Shown here: piece after piece, positions 9,280 to 25,379 of the stretch | Position numbering within the stretch: position 1 is the first letter of the stretch | Layout: each line of letters starts with the position of its first letter | Assembly (NCBI RefSeq): GCF_003284965.1 | Contig: NZ_QMEW01000008.1 | Coordinates: forward strand, 1-64,000 | DNA from: Mycolicibacterium sp. GF69 | GTDB lineage: Bacteria; Actinomycetota; Actinomycetes; Mycobacteriales; Mycobacteriaceae | Direction of reading: 5' to 3' | DNA: 64,000 nucleotides | Translations under genes and position numbers: made by a program | The notes under the pieces: generated by a model | Seen by the model: the letters and a program-made list of their open reading frames with translations, nothing else | Database searches by the model: none | Told to the model about the DNA's origin: nothing

Positions 9280-10413
9280 ATGGCAGCGATCCACCCGTTC
9301 GAAGTCGCCATTCCCGACGCGGACCTCGCCGATCTGCAGTCGCGGCTGCGCCGGACGCGGTGGCCGGAGGCCGAGTGCGTCGACGACTGGTCGCAGGGCA
9401 TCCCGCTGGCCTACACCCGTGAACTCGCCGAGTACTGGGCCGAGGAGTACGACTGGCGGGCCCGCGAGCGGGCGCTGAACCGATTCGACCACTACACCAC
9501 CGAGATCGACGGCCTCGACATCCACTTCATCCACCAGCGCTCCTCACAGCCCGACGCGTTTCCCATCGTTATCACCCACGGCTGGCCGGGTTCGGTCGTC
9601 GAGTTCCACAAGGTGATCGAGCCGTTGACCGAGCGCGGGTTCGACGTGGTGTGCCCGTCGCTGCCCGGCTACGGGTTCTCGGGCAAACCGACCCGCACCG
9701 GGTGGGGCGTCGACCGGATCGCGGCGGCGTGGGAGACGCTGATGGGCCGGCTCGGCTATGACCGCTACGGCGCGCAGGGCGGCGACTGGGGCGCCGCGGT
9801 CACCACGCAGATCGGCCGCAACGGGGGCCGCCGGAGCCGCTCCGGCGGCGACATCGGCCACTGCGCCGCAATTCACCTCAACATGCCGATGGGCCGGCCG
9901 CCCCAGGGCGTCACCGAGTTCAGCGCCGAGGAACTCGCCGCGATCGAACGCCTCGAGTACTACCGCAAGCTGGATTCGGGCTACATGAAGCAGCAGTCGA
10001 CGCGCCCGCAGACGCTCGGCTACGGCCTGGTCGACTCGCCGGTCGGGCAGCTGGCGTGGATCGTCGAGAAGTTCTGGTCGTGGACCGACTGCGACGGGCA
10101 TCCGGAGAACGTGCTGAGCCGTGACGAGATCCTCGACAACGTGATGCTGTACTGGGCGACCGCATCGGCGGCCTCGTCGGCGCGGCTGTACTGGGAGAGC
10201 TTCTCGACCTGGGGCGGCGGCGGCCCGGTGCGGCTGCCCACCGGCGTCGCGTCGTTCCCCAAGGAGATCCTGCGCGCACCGCGCAGTTGGTGCGAGGACG
10301 CGTACAACATCACCCACTGGACGACGATGCCGCGCGGTGGACACTTCGCGGCGTTCGAGCAACCGGAACTCTTCGTCGACGACGTCGCCGCGTTCTTCAG
10401 TAGCGTGCGATAG
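9280..10413 (+). CDS. Epoxide hydrolase (EHN-type alpha/beta hydrolase)
   Basis: This 377-residue protein has the epoxide-hydrolase N-terminal domain (FEVAIPDADLADLQSRLRRT... ) followed by an alpha/beta-hydrolase core. The oxyanion motif HGWPGS, the nucleophile elbow GGDWGA (Asp) and a late PRGGHFAAFEQPE segment supplying the catalytic His are all visible. It would open epoxides to diols in the cytoplasm. Oddly, a 10-residue Gly/Arg/Ser insertion (GGRRSRSGGD) sits directly after TTQIGRN, where homologues as I recall them run straight into IGHCAAIHLNMP; the DNA there is a perfect hairpin (see separate entry). The gene runs directly into the next ATG with no spacer, so the two are one operon. 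Confidence 0.88.
   Translation: MAAIHPFEVAIPDADLADLQSRLRRTRWPEAECVDDWSQGIPLAYTRELAEYWAEEYDWRARERALNRFDHYTTEIDGLDIHFIHQRSSQPDAFPIVITHGWPGSVVEFHKVIEPLTERGFDVVCPSLPGYGFSGKPTRTGWGVDRIAAAWETLMGRLGYDRYGAQGGDWGAAVTTQIGRNGGRRSRSGGDIGHCAAIHLNMPMGRPPQGVTEFSAEELAAIERLEYYRKLDSGYMKQQSTRPQTLGYGLVDSPVGQLAWIVEKFWSWTDCDGHPENVLSRDEILDNVMLYWATASAASSARLYWESFSTWGGGGPVRLPTGVASFPKEILRAPRSWCEDAYNITHWTTMPRGGHFAAFEQPELFVDDVAAFFSSVR
9827..9849. repeat. Perfect inverted repeat inside the epoxide hydrolase gene
   Basis: The arms GCCGCCGGAG (9827-9836) and CTCCGGCGGC (9840-9849) are perfect reverse complements around a 3-nt CCG loop. The hairpin makes up most of an in-frame 30-bp segment coding GGRRSRSGGD, which looks inserted relative to the family. 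It could fold very stably in DNA or mRNA. It may be a small mobile or slippage-derived insertion, or a sequencing or assembly artefact in very high-GC DNA. Confidence 0.75.
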
Positions 10414-11793
10414 ATGGGGAGAACTCTGGACGCCGATTACCTCGTGGTCGGCGCGGGCGCGATGGGGCTCGCGTTCGCCGACACGCTGGTCAGCGAGTCG
10501 GATGCGACGGTCGTGGTGGTGGATCGCAACGACCAGCCGGGCGGACATTGGACGACGGCGTATCCCTTCGTGCGGCTGCATCAGCCGTCGGCCTACTACG
10601 GGGTGAACTCCCGCGGCCTGGGCAATGACAGCATCGACCAGTTCGGGCTCAACGCCGGCTACTACGAGTTGGCCAGCGGCGCCGAGGTGTGCGCGTATTT
10701 CGATACGGTGATGCGCCTGCATCTGCTGCCCACCGGGCGGGTGACCTACCTGCCGATGAGCGAGTACCACGGCGACGGACGGGTGCGCACGCTCGGCGGG
10801 GAGGACATCGAGGTCACCGCGCGGCGGGTGGTGACCACCCATGTGGAGATCGTCGTGCCGTCGATGCGACGCCCGGCCTATGCGATCGCGCCCGGCGTGG
10901 ATGTCGTGCCGCCGAACGGCCTGCCCCGCATCCCCGATGCGCGGGAGCGCTACGTGGTGGTGGGAGCGGGCAAGACGGCGATGGACTCGTGTCTGTGGCT
11001 GCTGCGGCATGGCATCGCGCCCGAACGGTTGACCTGGATCAAGCCACGCGAGTCCTGGGTGCTGGATCGGTCGGCGATCCAACCGGGCAGGGAGTTCGCG
11101 AGCATGGTGCTGCGCGATTTCGCCAATCAGCTCGCCGCGGTGCACGAGGCGGACTCGCTGCCCGATCTGTTCGACCGGCTGGAGACCAATGGCTGCCTGC
11201 AGCGCATCGACCGCTCCGTGGAGCCCACCATGTACCGGTGCGCGATCCTGTCGCAGGCGGAGCTCGCCGAGCTGCGGCGCATCGGTGACGTGGTGCGGAT
11301 GGGGCACGTGCAAGCACTCGAGCCGGGGCGCATCACGCTCGACGACGGCGTGCGCGACGTCGGCGACTCGGTGCTCTACATCGATTGCACCGCGGACGGT
11401 TTGGGCCGGGAACCGGCCACGACGGTGTTCGACGGCGACCACATCGCGCTGCAGACCGTGCGTACCTGTCAGCCCGCGTTCAGCGCATCGGTGATCGCGC
11501 ACGTCGAGGCGGCGTATCCCGACGACGACACCCGCAACGCGTTCTGCCGGCCGGTGCCCTACCCCTATGAGCCGATCGACTGGCTTCGAATGATGCTGAT
11601 CTTCAACGAGAACCAGTTGAAGTGGTTCTCCGACCCCGACATGATGGCGTGGGTCGACGCGGCCCGGCTGAACGCCTTGCACCATGTGACCGCCAATGTC
11701 AGCGAGCGGGCGCGCGAGCGGATCATCGACACGCTCGTGTCGCAGTTGCCGGTGGTCAACGACAAGCTGGAGACGCTGCTGGCGCAGGCATAG
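10414..11793 (+). CDS. FAD/NAD(P)-binding oxidoreductase
   Basis: This 459-residue flavoprotein has an N-terminal Rossmann dinucleotide motif, VVGAGAMGLAFADTL (G-x-G-x-x-G), followed by an acidic ribose-binding end (VVVVDRNDQPGGHW). A second Rossmann-like motif, YVVVGAGKTAMDSCLWLL, lies near residue 185, as in flavin monooxygenase/lysine N-hydroxylase-like enzymes that bind both FAD and NAD(P)H. Its ATG follows the epoxide hydrolase stop immediately, so the two are co-transcribed and may act in one degradative or detoxifying step. The substrate cannot be read from sequence. Confidence 0.8.
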   Translation: MGRTLDADYLVVGAGAMGLAFADTLVSESDATVVVVDRNDQPGGHWTTAYPFVRLHQPSAYYGVNSRGLGNDSIDQFGLNAGYYELASGAEVCAYFDTVMRLHLLPTGRVTYLPMSEYHGDGRVRTLGGEDIEVTARRVVTTHVEIVVPSMRRPAYAIAPGVDVVPPNGLPRIPDARERYVVVGAGKTAMDSCLWLLRHGIAPERLTWIKPRESWVLDRSAIQPGREFASMVLRDFANQLAAVHEADSLPDLFDRLETNGCLQRIDRSVEPTMYRCAILSQAELAELRRIGDVVRMGHVQALEPGRITLDDGVRDVGDSVLYIDCTADGLGREPATTVFDGDHIALQTVRTCQPAFSASVIAHVEAAYPDDDTRNAFCRPVPYPYEPIDWLRMMLIFNENQLKWFSDPDMMAWVDAARLNALHHVTANVSERARERIIDTLVSQLPVVNDKLETLLAQA

Positions 11794-11968
11794 TTCTCGC
11801 CGCTGCTCGCGCCGAAGGTCTCGCCGGGGGTGCCCCGGATCGACGAACAATGTTGCCGGTGACCTCAATTTTGGGTACTGGGCGATGTAACGCCAGGTTT
11901 GAGCCGGGCGATTAAGGTCGATGAAGTCTGCGTTTCAGTAGCAATTGCGTGAGGGAGAGAGTTCACAC

Positions 11969-12304
11969 ATGATCAAACACTCGTTGGCCAAGGTGGCTGT
12001 GGGTTTCAGCGGGCTGGCGTTGGCTGCGACCGCTGCGGCCGGAATCGCGTCGGCACAGCCGAACCTGGATTCAGCTGTGAACACGACTTGTAGTTACGAG
12101 CAGCTGGAAGCAGCGGCGAACGCTGCGGACCCGAGGGCCGCGGCAGTGCTCAGCGACCCGATGACGTCGGCTGGCGTGCATCAGTTCCTCGCGGCACCGC
12201 GCGCTCAGCGCCAGATGATGGCCGAGCAGATCGCGAGTATGCCGGCGAATCAGCAGTACCTCGGCCTGTATCAGCAGATCTTCGATACCTGCCAGAACTT
12301 CTGA
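11969..12304 (+). CDS. Secreted hemophore-related protein (Rv1271c/Rv0203-like family)
   Basis: This 111-residue exported protein begins MIKHSLAKVAVGFSGLALAA and continues to a signal-peptidase site after GIASAQP. Mature residues give two cysteines (N-T-T-C-S-Y near the N-terminus and F-D-T-C-Q-N-F at the C-terminus), likely a disulfide, and a helical middle. This is the pattern of the mycobacterial hemophore-related family. The ATG at 11969 is chosen over a start 24 bp upstream because GAGGGAGAGAG sits just before it and the signal peptide then begins correctly. In M. tuberculosis a relative (Rv1271c) neighbours the ABC pair Rv1272c/Rv1273c; here it is next to a similar pair but points the other way. 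Haem binding is inferred. Confidence 0.8.
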   Translation: MIKHSLAKVAVGFSGLALAATAAAGIASAQPNLDSAVNTTCSYEQLEAAANAADPRAAAVLSDPMTSAGVHQFLAAPRAQRQMMAEQIASMPANQQYLGLYQQIFDTCQNF

Positions 12305-12374
12305 GCTACGTAGCGACTCCGCGTGGCGGGTGACGAGCCGGCCTTCTGTTTCGGCATAGCGGGCAGCTAGAGGA

Positions 12375-14219
12375 TTAGGCCAGCGACTCGACCCAGGCGC
12401 GGTGCAGCGCGGCGTAGCGTCCGCCGTCGCGGGCGATGAGATCGGACGGCGCGCCGTCCTCGACGATGCGGCCGTGCTCGAGCACCAGCACCCGGTCGGC
12501 GATCCGCACCGTCGACAACCGGTGCGCGATGACCAGCGCCGTCCGATCGGCCAGCACGGTCTCCAGCGCACGCTGGACCGTGCGTTCACTCGGGATGTCC
12601 AGCGACGACGTAGCCTCGTCGAGGATCAGCACCGCGGGGTCGGCGAGGAACGCCCGCGCGAACGCGACGAGTTGGCGCTGGCCCGCCGACAGCCGGCCAC
12701 CGCGCTTGGCGACGTCGGTGGCGTATCCGTCGGGCAGCGCGGCGATGAACCGGTCGGCGCCGACGGCCTCGGCGGCGGCGGCCACCTCGGTGTCGGTGGC
12801 GTCGGGGCGACCGAACCGGATGTTGTCGGCGATGGTCCCGTCGAACATGAAGTTCTCCTGCGTGACCATCACGACGTGCCTGCGCAGTTCGCTCTGCGAG
12901 ACGTCGCGCAGGTCGACACCGTCGAGGGTGACCGACCCGGACGTCGGATCGTAGAACCGCGCGATCAGCTTGGCGATCGTGGTCTTGCCGGCACCGGTGG
13001 TGCCGACCAGCGCGACGGTCTGACCCCCGGGCACCTGCAGCGTCAGCGCGGGCAGAACCGGGCGGCCGGCGACGTATTCGAAACCGACATCGGCGAAGCC
13101 GAGTTCTCCCCGCACGCCGGTGAGCTCGACGGGTGTGGCCGGGTCGGTGATGCCCGGACGCTCGGCCAGCACGCCGGCCAGTTTCTCCAGCGCCGACGCC
13201 GCGGACTGGAACGTGTTGAAGAACTGCGAGATCTCCTGCATCGGTTCGAAGAACATCCGGAGATAGAGCAGGAAAGCCGTCAACGTGCCGATCGTCATCT
13301 CGCCGTTGAGAACCCGGTAACCGCCGTAGAGCAGCACGACGCCGGTGGTCAGGTTGCCGACGAGCTTCACGCCCGGCATGAAGACCGCGAGCAGACGGAA
13401 GGTGCGCTCGTTGTCGCTCTTGTACCGATCGGCGATGTCTTCGAAGATCTGCTGGTTGCGCGGCTCGCGCCGATAGGCCTGCACGGCCTTGATGCCGGTC
13501 ATCGTCTCGACGAACTGCACGATCACCAGCGCGGCGCTCTCCCGCACCCGGCGATACGTCCTGGCCGACTCGTTGCGGAACCACCACACCAGCCCCACGA
13601 GAACCGGAAACGCGCACAGGCACATCAACCCCAAGCGCCAGTCGAGCACGACGAGCAGCACCGCGGTGCCGAACAGCGTGAGCACCGCGGTGACCAGGCT
13701 GTCGAAACCGGTCTCGAGCATGTCCTGGATGGCCTCGACGTCGTTGGTGGACCGGCTCACCACCCGGCCGGACGTATAGCGGTCGTGGAAGGCGATGTCG
13801 AGACGCTGAAAGTGCCGAAACACCCTGCGGCGCAACTCCAGAAGCACACGCTGCCCAATGCGGCCCGAGCGTCTCAGGAAGAACATCCGGCTGCTGGCCT
13901 GCACCAGCACGACGACGGCGAGGACGCCGACGATCGCCATCAGCGTGTGCGCCGGACCGCCGTCGACGATCGGCGGAATGCCGCGGTCGATACCGCGCTG
14001 CACGAGGATCGGGACCGACAGCCGCGCAGCGTTTTCCACGACGACGACGAGCGCGAGCAGGGCCACCGCGACCCGGTACGGGCGCAGCAGCGAGCCGAGC
14101 AGACTGCGCGCTTCCCGGCGGCGGTCGATGCTCTCGTCGATGGGCAGGTCGTCCTGCTGTTCGTCGAACCTGCCGCGCCAATCGGTGGGCGCGGTAGCGG
14201 GGGTGTCTGTCGTCGTCAT
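12375..14219 (-). CDS. ABC exporter half-transporter with canonical ATPase site (Rv1272c-like)
   Basis: This 614-residue type IV ABC exporter subunit is a six-helix permease domain followed by an ATPase. The ATPase shows Walker A (LVGTTGAGKTTIAKL), signature LSAGQRQLVAFARAF, Walker B with catalytic Glu (VLILDEATSSLD) and H-loop IAHRLST. Its ATG overlaps the stop of the partner subunit (ATGA). The partner's catalytic Glu is replaced, so the pair should be an asymmetric heterodimer in which this subunit carries the catalytic glutamate. The M. tuberculosis relatives Rv1272c/Rv1273c are annotated as drug or lipid transporters. The cargo is unknown; a link to the lipopeptide locus starting at 16.2 kb is possible but unsupported. 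Confidence 0.87.
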   Translation of the reverse strand: MTTTDTPATAPTDWRGRFDEQQDDLPIDESIDRRREARSLLGSLLRPYRVAVALLALVVVVENAARLSVPILVQRGIDRGIPPIVDGGPAHTLMAIVGVLAVVVLVQASSRMFFLRRSGRIGQRVLLELRRRVFRHFQRLDIAFHDRYTSGRVVSRSTNDVEAIQDMLETGFDSLVTAVLTLFGTAVLLVVLDWRLGLMCLCAFPVLVGLVWWFRNESARTYRRVRESAALVIVQFVETMTGIKAVQAYRREPRNQQIFEDIADRYKSDNERTFRLLAVFMPGVKLVGNLTTGVVLLYGGYRVLNGEMTIGTLTAFLLYLRMFFEPMQEISQFFNTFQSAASALEKLAGVLAERPGITDPATPVELTGVRGELGFADVGFEYVAGRPVLPALTLQVPGGQTVALVGTTGAGKTTIAKLIARFYDPTSGSVTLDGVDLRDVSQSELRRHVVMVTQENFMFDGTIADNIRFGRPDATDTEVAAAAEAVGADRFIAALPDGYATDVAKRGGRLSAGQRQLVAFARAFLADPAVLILDEATSSLDIPSERTVQRALETVLADRTALVIAHRLSTVRIADRVLVLEHGRIVEDGAPSDLIARDGGRYAALHRAWVESLA

Positions 14220-16180
14220 CGGCGCTCGGCTTCCGAGGTGACGTAGCGGCGGGGCTGGCGCTCTTCGATGACGTGGTCCAGTCGGCTGCGGTCTTCGTCG
14301 TCCTCCCACAGGGGGAACCGTTCGCAGCCGTCGTCGAGCTCGTCATCGGCGGCCAGCAGATAGCGGTACTCGGGCACACCGGCCAACAGCTCGGCGTGAG
14401 TGCCGACGTGGGTGATAGTTGCGCCGGAAAGACCGGCACTCTGGAGCAGGGCCACCTTGTCGGCGAGCAGCACGGTCGAAGCACGATGCGCCACAACGAT
14501 TCCGGTGACCGAGTGCAGCACGCGACGCAGTGCCTCCTCGACTACCGCCTCGGTGTGCACGTCGAGCGCCGACAGCGTGTCGTCGAGCACGAGAATTCTC
14601 GGTTCGGCCAGGATCGCCCGCGCCAGCGACAGTCGCTGCCGCTGTCCGCCGGACAGGCTCATGCCCTGCTCGCCGATGCGGGTGTCGAGTCCGAACGGCA
14701 GGTCGTAGACGAACTGCGCGGCTGCGACCTCGATCGCGTCGGCCAACTGCTCCTCGGTCGCTGGATTTTCGGAGGGTCGTCCCAACCGCAGGTTTTCGGC
14801 CACCGACATGGAGAACAGCGTCGGGTCCTCGAACGCCGTGGCCACCGCCTGGCGCAGGGCAGGCAACGACAGCTCCCGAATGTCACGGCCGTCGATCCGG
14901 ATGGCGCCTTCGGTGACGTCGTACAACCGCGACAGCAGCGCTGCGAGCAGCGACTTGCCCGAACCCGTCGGCCCGACCAGAGCGAGCGTCTCCGCCGGCT
15001 CGACGGTGACGTTGACATGGCGCAGGGCCCAATTGTCCGGCTCGCCGGACGGTGCCCACTCGTCCGAGTCGGGAAACTTGAAACCCACGTCGACCAGTTC
15101 CAGGCGCCCGCCGGTAGGCGGCTGGTCGACGGGTCCGTCGACGATATCGATTGGAGCATCGAAGATCTCGGCGATCCGGTTGGCGGCGGTGAACGACTCC
15201 TGCGTCATCGACAGCAGGAAGCCCAGCGAGGCGATCGGCCAGACCAGCGACAGCATCATCGTGATGAACACGACCAGCGTGCCCATCGTGACCTGGCCGT
15301 GGCCGGCGGCATAGGCGCCGAAGCCGAGCACCACGATCAACGTCAGGTTCGGGATGACCTCGAGCAGAGTCCAGAACTTCGCAGACACCGACACCCGATT
15401 GATCTGCGTGTCGTAGAGGTTCGTGAGCTGTTGGTCGAACCGGTCGTAGACGTATTCCTCGCGGCCGAACGACTTCACCACCCGCAACCCGAGTGCGGAC
15501 TCCTCGACGTGGGTGGCCACGTGGCCGGCCTGATCCTGAGCCAGCCGCGACAACCGGGTGTACTCCTGCTGGAAGTGCAGAACGGTCAGCGTGATCGGCA
15601 CGATCGACACCACCACGACCACGCCCAGCGGCCAGTACATCGCCAGCAGAATTCCCGTTACCACGGTGATCTGCAGACAGTTGAGCAGCAGGAAGAGCAA
15701 GCCGAAGGACATGAACCGGCGGATCGTGCCGAGGTCGTTCATGATCCGCGACAGCAGTTGGCCGGATTGCCAGCGGCCGTGGAAGCTCATCGGCAGGATC
15801 TGCAGCCGCGCGTACAGATCCTTGCGGATGTCGGCTTCGACGCCCATGGTGGCGCGCGCCGCCAGCCAACGGCGGATGAACCACAGCACCGCCTCGGTGA
15901 TGCCCAGCCCGATGGCCGCGGCGCCCAGCAGCCACAGTCCCCGTGGGTCCTGGTGCCGTACCGGACCGTCGATCACCGCCTTGGTCATCAACGGGATACC
16001 AACGGTGGCGGCCAGGCTGGCGATCGCGACGGTGACCATCGCGATCCATCGCGCCCGGTAAGGCAGCAGGTACGGCAGCATCCGCCACAGGTCCGAGCTG
16101 GGTCGTCGGCGTTGCGGTGGCGCCGCGACCGCCGGCGCAGAGCGCAAAGCGGAGGCGTCCGGGATGCTCATGAATTTCAC
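14216..16180 (-). CDS. ABC exporter half-transporter with degenerate ATPase site (Rv1273c-like)
   Basis: This 654-residue permease-ATPase fusion has Walker A LVGPTGSGKSLLAALL, signature LSGGQRQRLSLARAI, Walker B ILVLDDTLSALD and H-loop VAHRAST. The residue after the Walker B Asp is Asp, not Glu, so the composite site it controls is expected to be slow or inactive. That is the hallmark of heterodimeric exporters. The start is the ATG at 16180, or another nine bases in (16171). It is the first gene of a two-gene operon with the canonical subunit. A long N-terminal extension (APAVAAPPQRRRPSSDL) precedes the first membrane helix. Confidence 0.87.
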   Translation of the reverse strand: MKFMSIPDASALRSAPAVAAPPQRRRPSSDLWRMLPYLLPYRARWIAMVTVAIASLAATVGIPLMTKAVIDGPVRHQDPRGLWLLGAAAIGLGITEAVLWFIRRWLAARATMGVEADIRKDLYARLQILPMSFHGRWQSGQLLSRIMNDLGTIRRFMSFGLLFLLLNCLQITVVTGILLAMYWPLGVVVVVSIVPITLTVLHFQQEYTRLSRLAQDQAGHVATHVEESALGLRVVKSFGREEYVYDRFDQQLTNLYDTQINRVSVSAKFWTLLEVIPNLTLIVVLGFGAYAAGHGQVTMGTLVVFITMMLSLVWPIASLGFLLSMTQESFTAANRIAEIFDAPIDIVDGPVDQPPTGGRLELVDVGFKFPDSDEWAPSGEPDNWALRHVNVTVEPAETLALVGPTGSGKSLLAALLSRLYDVTEGAIRIDGRDIRELSLPALRQAVATAFEDPTLFSMSVAENLRLGRPSENPATEEQLADAIEVAAAQFVYDLPFGLDTRIGEQGMSLSGGQRQRLSLARAILAEPRILVLDDTLSALDVHTEAVVEEALRRVLHSVTGIVVAHRASTVLLADKVALLQSAGLSGATITHVGTHAELLAGVPEYRYLLAADDELDDGCERFPLWEDDEDRSRLDHVIEERQPRRYVTSEAERR

Positions 16181-16252
16181 CGTAGAACCTCAACAACGAA
16201 TGAGGCCGACAGCTTCCCGGCCCCGGGGTGCGGGACCACCGCGAACTGACGC

Positions 16253-17986
16253 CTATGCGTCGATGCGTGCGAACTGACGCTGCCGATACTGCTCGACACA
16301 CGCCGCCCGCCTGACCTTGCCGCTGGTGGTGATGGGTATCGAACCGGGTGGCACGAGTAGGAGATCGGCGACGCTGAGACCGTGCGAGTTGGAGATCGCC
16401 GAGGTGACGTCACGCTTGACCTCAGCCAGCTTTTCGGAGGCTTCCGAGTCGGACCCGCGCGTCTTGGCCTCGACGATCACGACGAGCTTCTCGGTCTGAC
16501 GGTCCGGAACCGCGATCGCCACACACCGACTCCGGGATATCTCCTGGACTGTCGCCTCGATGTCGTCGGGAGAGTGATTACGGCCGTACACGATCAGCAA
16601 ATCCTTGATGCGGCCGATGACGAACAACTCGTCGTCGAAGACGAAGCCCTGGTCCCCCGTCCGCAACCACGGCCCATCGGGGGTGCCGGGCGACGGTTCC
16701 ACCAGCATTCCGCCAAAGGTCGCTTCGCTTTCGTCAGGCTTGTGCCAGTACCCCGTCGCGACGTTGTCGCCGTAAACCCAGATCTCTCCGACGGTTCCGG
16801 CCGGACACTCGATTCGCGTGTCGGCATCGACGATGCGAATCAACGGAGACTCCGGCATCCCGTAGCTCACCAGCGGTGTGCCACCACTCGCGCAGCGCTC
16901 GGCCTTGCCGGCGGTCAGCTTCTCAGAGTCGAAGCGCACGATCGCCGGTGGTTCGCCCGCCGTCCGGGTCGCGACGTACAACGTGGCTTCCGCGAGTCCA
17001 TAAGACGGACGTACCACCGAGTCGCGCAGGTTGAAGCGGGCGAACCGCTGGGAGAAACGTTGCAGCGTCGCGGGGTTCACCCGCTCACTTCCGGTGAGGA
17101 TGACGTGCACGTCGGAAAGATCGAGCCCGGCCATGTCCTCGTCGGAGGTCTTGCGCACCGCCAACTCGAACGCGAAGTTCGGCGCCGCCGTGAACGCCTT
17201 GGGGCTGCTTGCGACCAATTGCATCCACCGCGCGGGCCGCTGCAGGAAGGCTGTCGGACTGGTGAGCACCGCGGAGGCGCCGGCCAGAATGGGCGCGAAG
17301 ACTCCCAGATACAAACCCATGTCGTGATAGAACGGCAGCCACGTGACGACGCTCGCGTCCGGCGGCGGCACCTTCCCGTACTCCGCGTAATAGTCCGACA
17401 TCCACTGGGCGAAGTTGGCCATGATGTTCTTGTGCGACATCACGACTCCGGTCGGGGTGCGGGTCGACCCGGACGTGTATTGCAGATACGCCGGACAGGT
17501 GTAGTCGACGCTCGCGGCGCTGAACCGCGTCGCGCCGTCGACACCGAGCGCGTCGACCTCGATCATCGTCGGGGCGGCGGCGTCGGATCCTGCTCCGATG
17601 AAAGCGGACACCGTATCTGCGACCGCGGACGTCGTGAGGACGGCGGCGGGGGTGGCATCGCGCAACACGGAGGTGACACGCTCATCGGAGACGCCACCGA
17701 GCGGTACCGAAAGCGGAACCGCAACCCGGCCAGCTTGCATCGCGCCGAGGAACGCGACGATGTAGTCGAGGCCTTGTGGCGCCAAGATCAGAGCTCGGTC
17801 ACCTTCCGATCCGAATCGCCGGAGGGTATTGGCGACGTTGAGTGTCCGTCGATACAGCTGCGACCAATTGAGGGTTTCCGTGACTCCCGTCCAGTCGCGG
17901 TCGTAGTCGATGAACGTGAACACCGTGTCGTCCGGCTGCACGTCGGCACGTTCGCGCAGCAAAGTCAGGACGGAAGTATCAACCAC
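16253..17986 (-). CDS. Long-chain fatty acyl-AMP ligase (FAAL, FadD-type)
   Basis: This is about 577 residues from a GTG at 17986, which gives the N-terminus [20 protein letters not shown]; FAALs of the FadD23/25/32 group start the same way, including [11 protein letters not shown] and [12 protein letters not shown]. The AMP-binding core is intact ([27 protein letters not shown]) and the C-terminal lid runs to the end. FAALs activate fatty acids as acyl-AMP and pass them to a carrier protein rather than to CoA. It diverges from a PKS across 225 bp, like other mycobacterial FadD-Pks pairs, so the natural reading is that it primes that PKS, or the NRPS starter domain, with a fatty acid. The specific FadD number cannot be assigned by eye. 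Confidence 0.88.
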   Translation of the reverse strand: MVDTSVLTLLRERADVQPDDTVFTFIDYDRDWTGVTETLNWSQLYRRTLNVANTLRRFGSEGDRALILAPQGLDYIVAFLGAMQAGRVAVPLSVPLGGVSDERVTSVLRDATPAAVLTTSAVADTVSAFIGAGSDAAAPTMIEVDALGVDGATRFSAASVDYTCPAYLQYTSGSTRTPTGVVMSHKNIMANFAQWMSDYYAEYGKVPPPDASVVTWLPFYHDMGLYLGVFAPILAGASAVLTSPTAFLQRPARWMQLVASSPKAFTAAPNFAFELAVRKTSDEDMAGLDLSDVHVILTGSERVNPATLQRFSQRFARFNLRDSVVRPSYGLAEATLYVATRTAGEPPAIVRFDSEKLTAGKAERCASGGTPLVSYGMPESPLIRIVDADTRIECPAGTVGEIWVYGDNVATGYWHKPDESEATFGGMLVEPSPGTPDGPWLRTGDQGFVFDDELFVIGRIKDLLIVYGRNHSPDDIEATVQEISRSRCVAIAVPDRQTEKLVVIVEAKTRGSDSEASEKLAEVKRDVTSAISNSHGLSVADLLLVPPGSIPITTSGKVRRAACVEQYRQRQFARIDA

Positions 17987-18211
17987 GGGTGTCAGGTTAC
18001 CGCTGCCCTGAGACACGCAACCGCGAAAACACCAGCAAACCTGGCGGCGGATAACTCGGATTTCGGGACAATCGAGCACGCTCGAAATTACGGTGAATGC
18101 TGATAACTGCCGTCGACGGTATCGGTGCCGCTGAGGCACCACCGTGATGTGGCGGTAGGTTGAGCCGAGCGGCGGCCGGCGCGAGTGCAACCGCTGGCAG
18201 GGGGAGGGGAA

Positions 18212-24550
<6,339 letters not shown>

Positions 24551-24704
24551 GGTCATCGGGTTCGAGCCGCTGTACTGCGACCGGCCCGTGTCGCTGGCAC
24601 TCACTCAAGTAATATCCCGAGCGTGGCCGCGGTAGTCACAGCTGCCGGCAACCGAGGTTGCGCTGTTAGCTACAGAAGGACCGGACGGACGGTGGGGAGG
24701 GCGC

Positions 24705-25379
24705 ATGAAAAGCATTCCTAAGATGTTGATATTCGGGCTTCTCGAGCTCGCGATATTCGGCTCCATCGTGTTCCTGTCGGCAGGCACCTTAGACTTTTGG
24801 CAAGCGTGGGTTTTCTTGGCCGTTTTCGCGCTTTCGACATGGATCCCCGCCATCTACCTCTTCAGTACCAATTCCACCGCTCTCGAACGGCGCATGCGCG
24901 CAGGGCCCACCGCGGAGACGCGTCCAGCGCAAAAGGCATTCATCATCGGCTGGTACTCGACACTGGCCGGCATCTTCGTCATCAGCGGCCTTGACCATCG
25001 TCTTGACTGGTCCGCGGTCCCTACGGCGCTCTGTTTCGCCGGTGATGTTCTGGTCGCTCTCGGCCTGGGGGTGATGATGCTGGTGGTCATCCAGAACAGC
25101 TACGCCGGTGCGACAGTACGGGTCGAGGAAGGCCAGAAGGTCATCTCGTCCGGTCTGTACGGACTGGTGCGGCACCCCATGTACACCGGCAATGTGATTC
25201 TGATGGTCGGCATCCCGTTAGCGCTCGGTTCCTATTGGGGACTGCTCTTCGTCGTGCCAGGGTTGATTGTCCTGATCCTGCGTATTCGTGACGAGGAAAA
25301 GCTGCTCACCGAAGAGCTGGGCGGATACAGCGAATACACGCAACAGGTTCGCTATCGGCTAGTTCCCACTATGTGGTGA
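24705..25379 (+). CDS. Isoprenylcysteine carboxyl methyltransferase-like membrane protein
   Basis: This 224-residue integral membrane protein has about five hydrophobic helices. The diagnostic C-terminal block SGLYGLVRHPMYTGN, then RDEEKLLTEELGGYSEY, is the SAM-binding signature of the ICMT/PEMT family (R-H-P-x-Y, then E-E with a late Y). The ATG at 24705 is preceded by GGGGAGGG. It follows the PKS by 154 bp on the same strand and faces the NRPS end to end, so it may be read with the PKS. Bacterial members methylate small lipids or remain uncharacterised; methylation of the lipid product is speculative. Confidence 0.82.
   Translation: MKSIPKMLIFGLLELAIFGSIVFLSAGTLDFWQAWVFLAVFALSTWIPAIYLFSTNSTALERRMRAGPTAETRPAQKAFIIGWYSTLAGIFVISGLDHRLDWSAVPTALCFAGDVLVALGLGVMMLVVIQNSYAGATVRVEEGQKVISSGLYGLVRHPMYTGNVILMVGIPLALGSYWGLLFVVPGLIVLILRIRDEEKLLTEELGGYSEYTQQVRYRLVPTMW

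Noticed and set aside
9544..11868. 774-codon open frame on the minus strand
   Set aside because: It lies fully antisense to the epoxide hydrolase and FAD oxidoreductase, both with clear motifs; its translation is His/Arg-rich and repetitive, the usual shadow of high-GC codon bias.
12402..16249. Two plus-strand open frames of 614 and 658 codons
   Set aside because: Both are antisense to the two ABC transporter genes, whose Walker and signature motifs are intact; the shadow translations show no domains.
16382..18103. 573-codon plus-strand open frame
   Set aside because: Antisense to the FAAL gene and rich in Arg/His/Asp without any recognisable motif.
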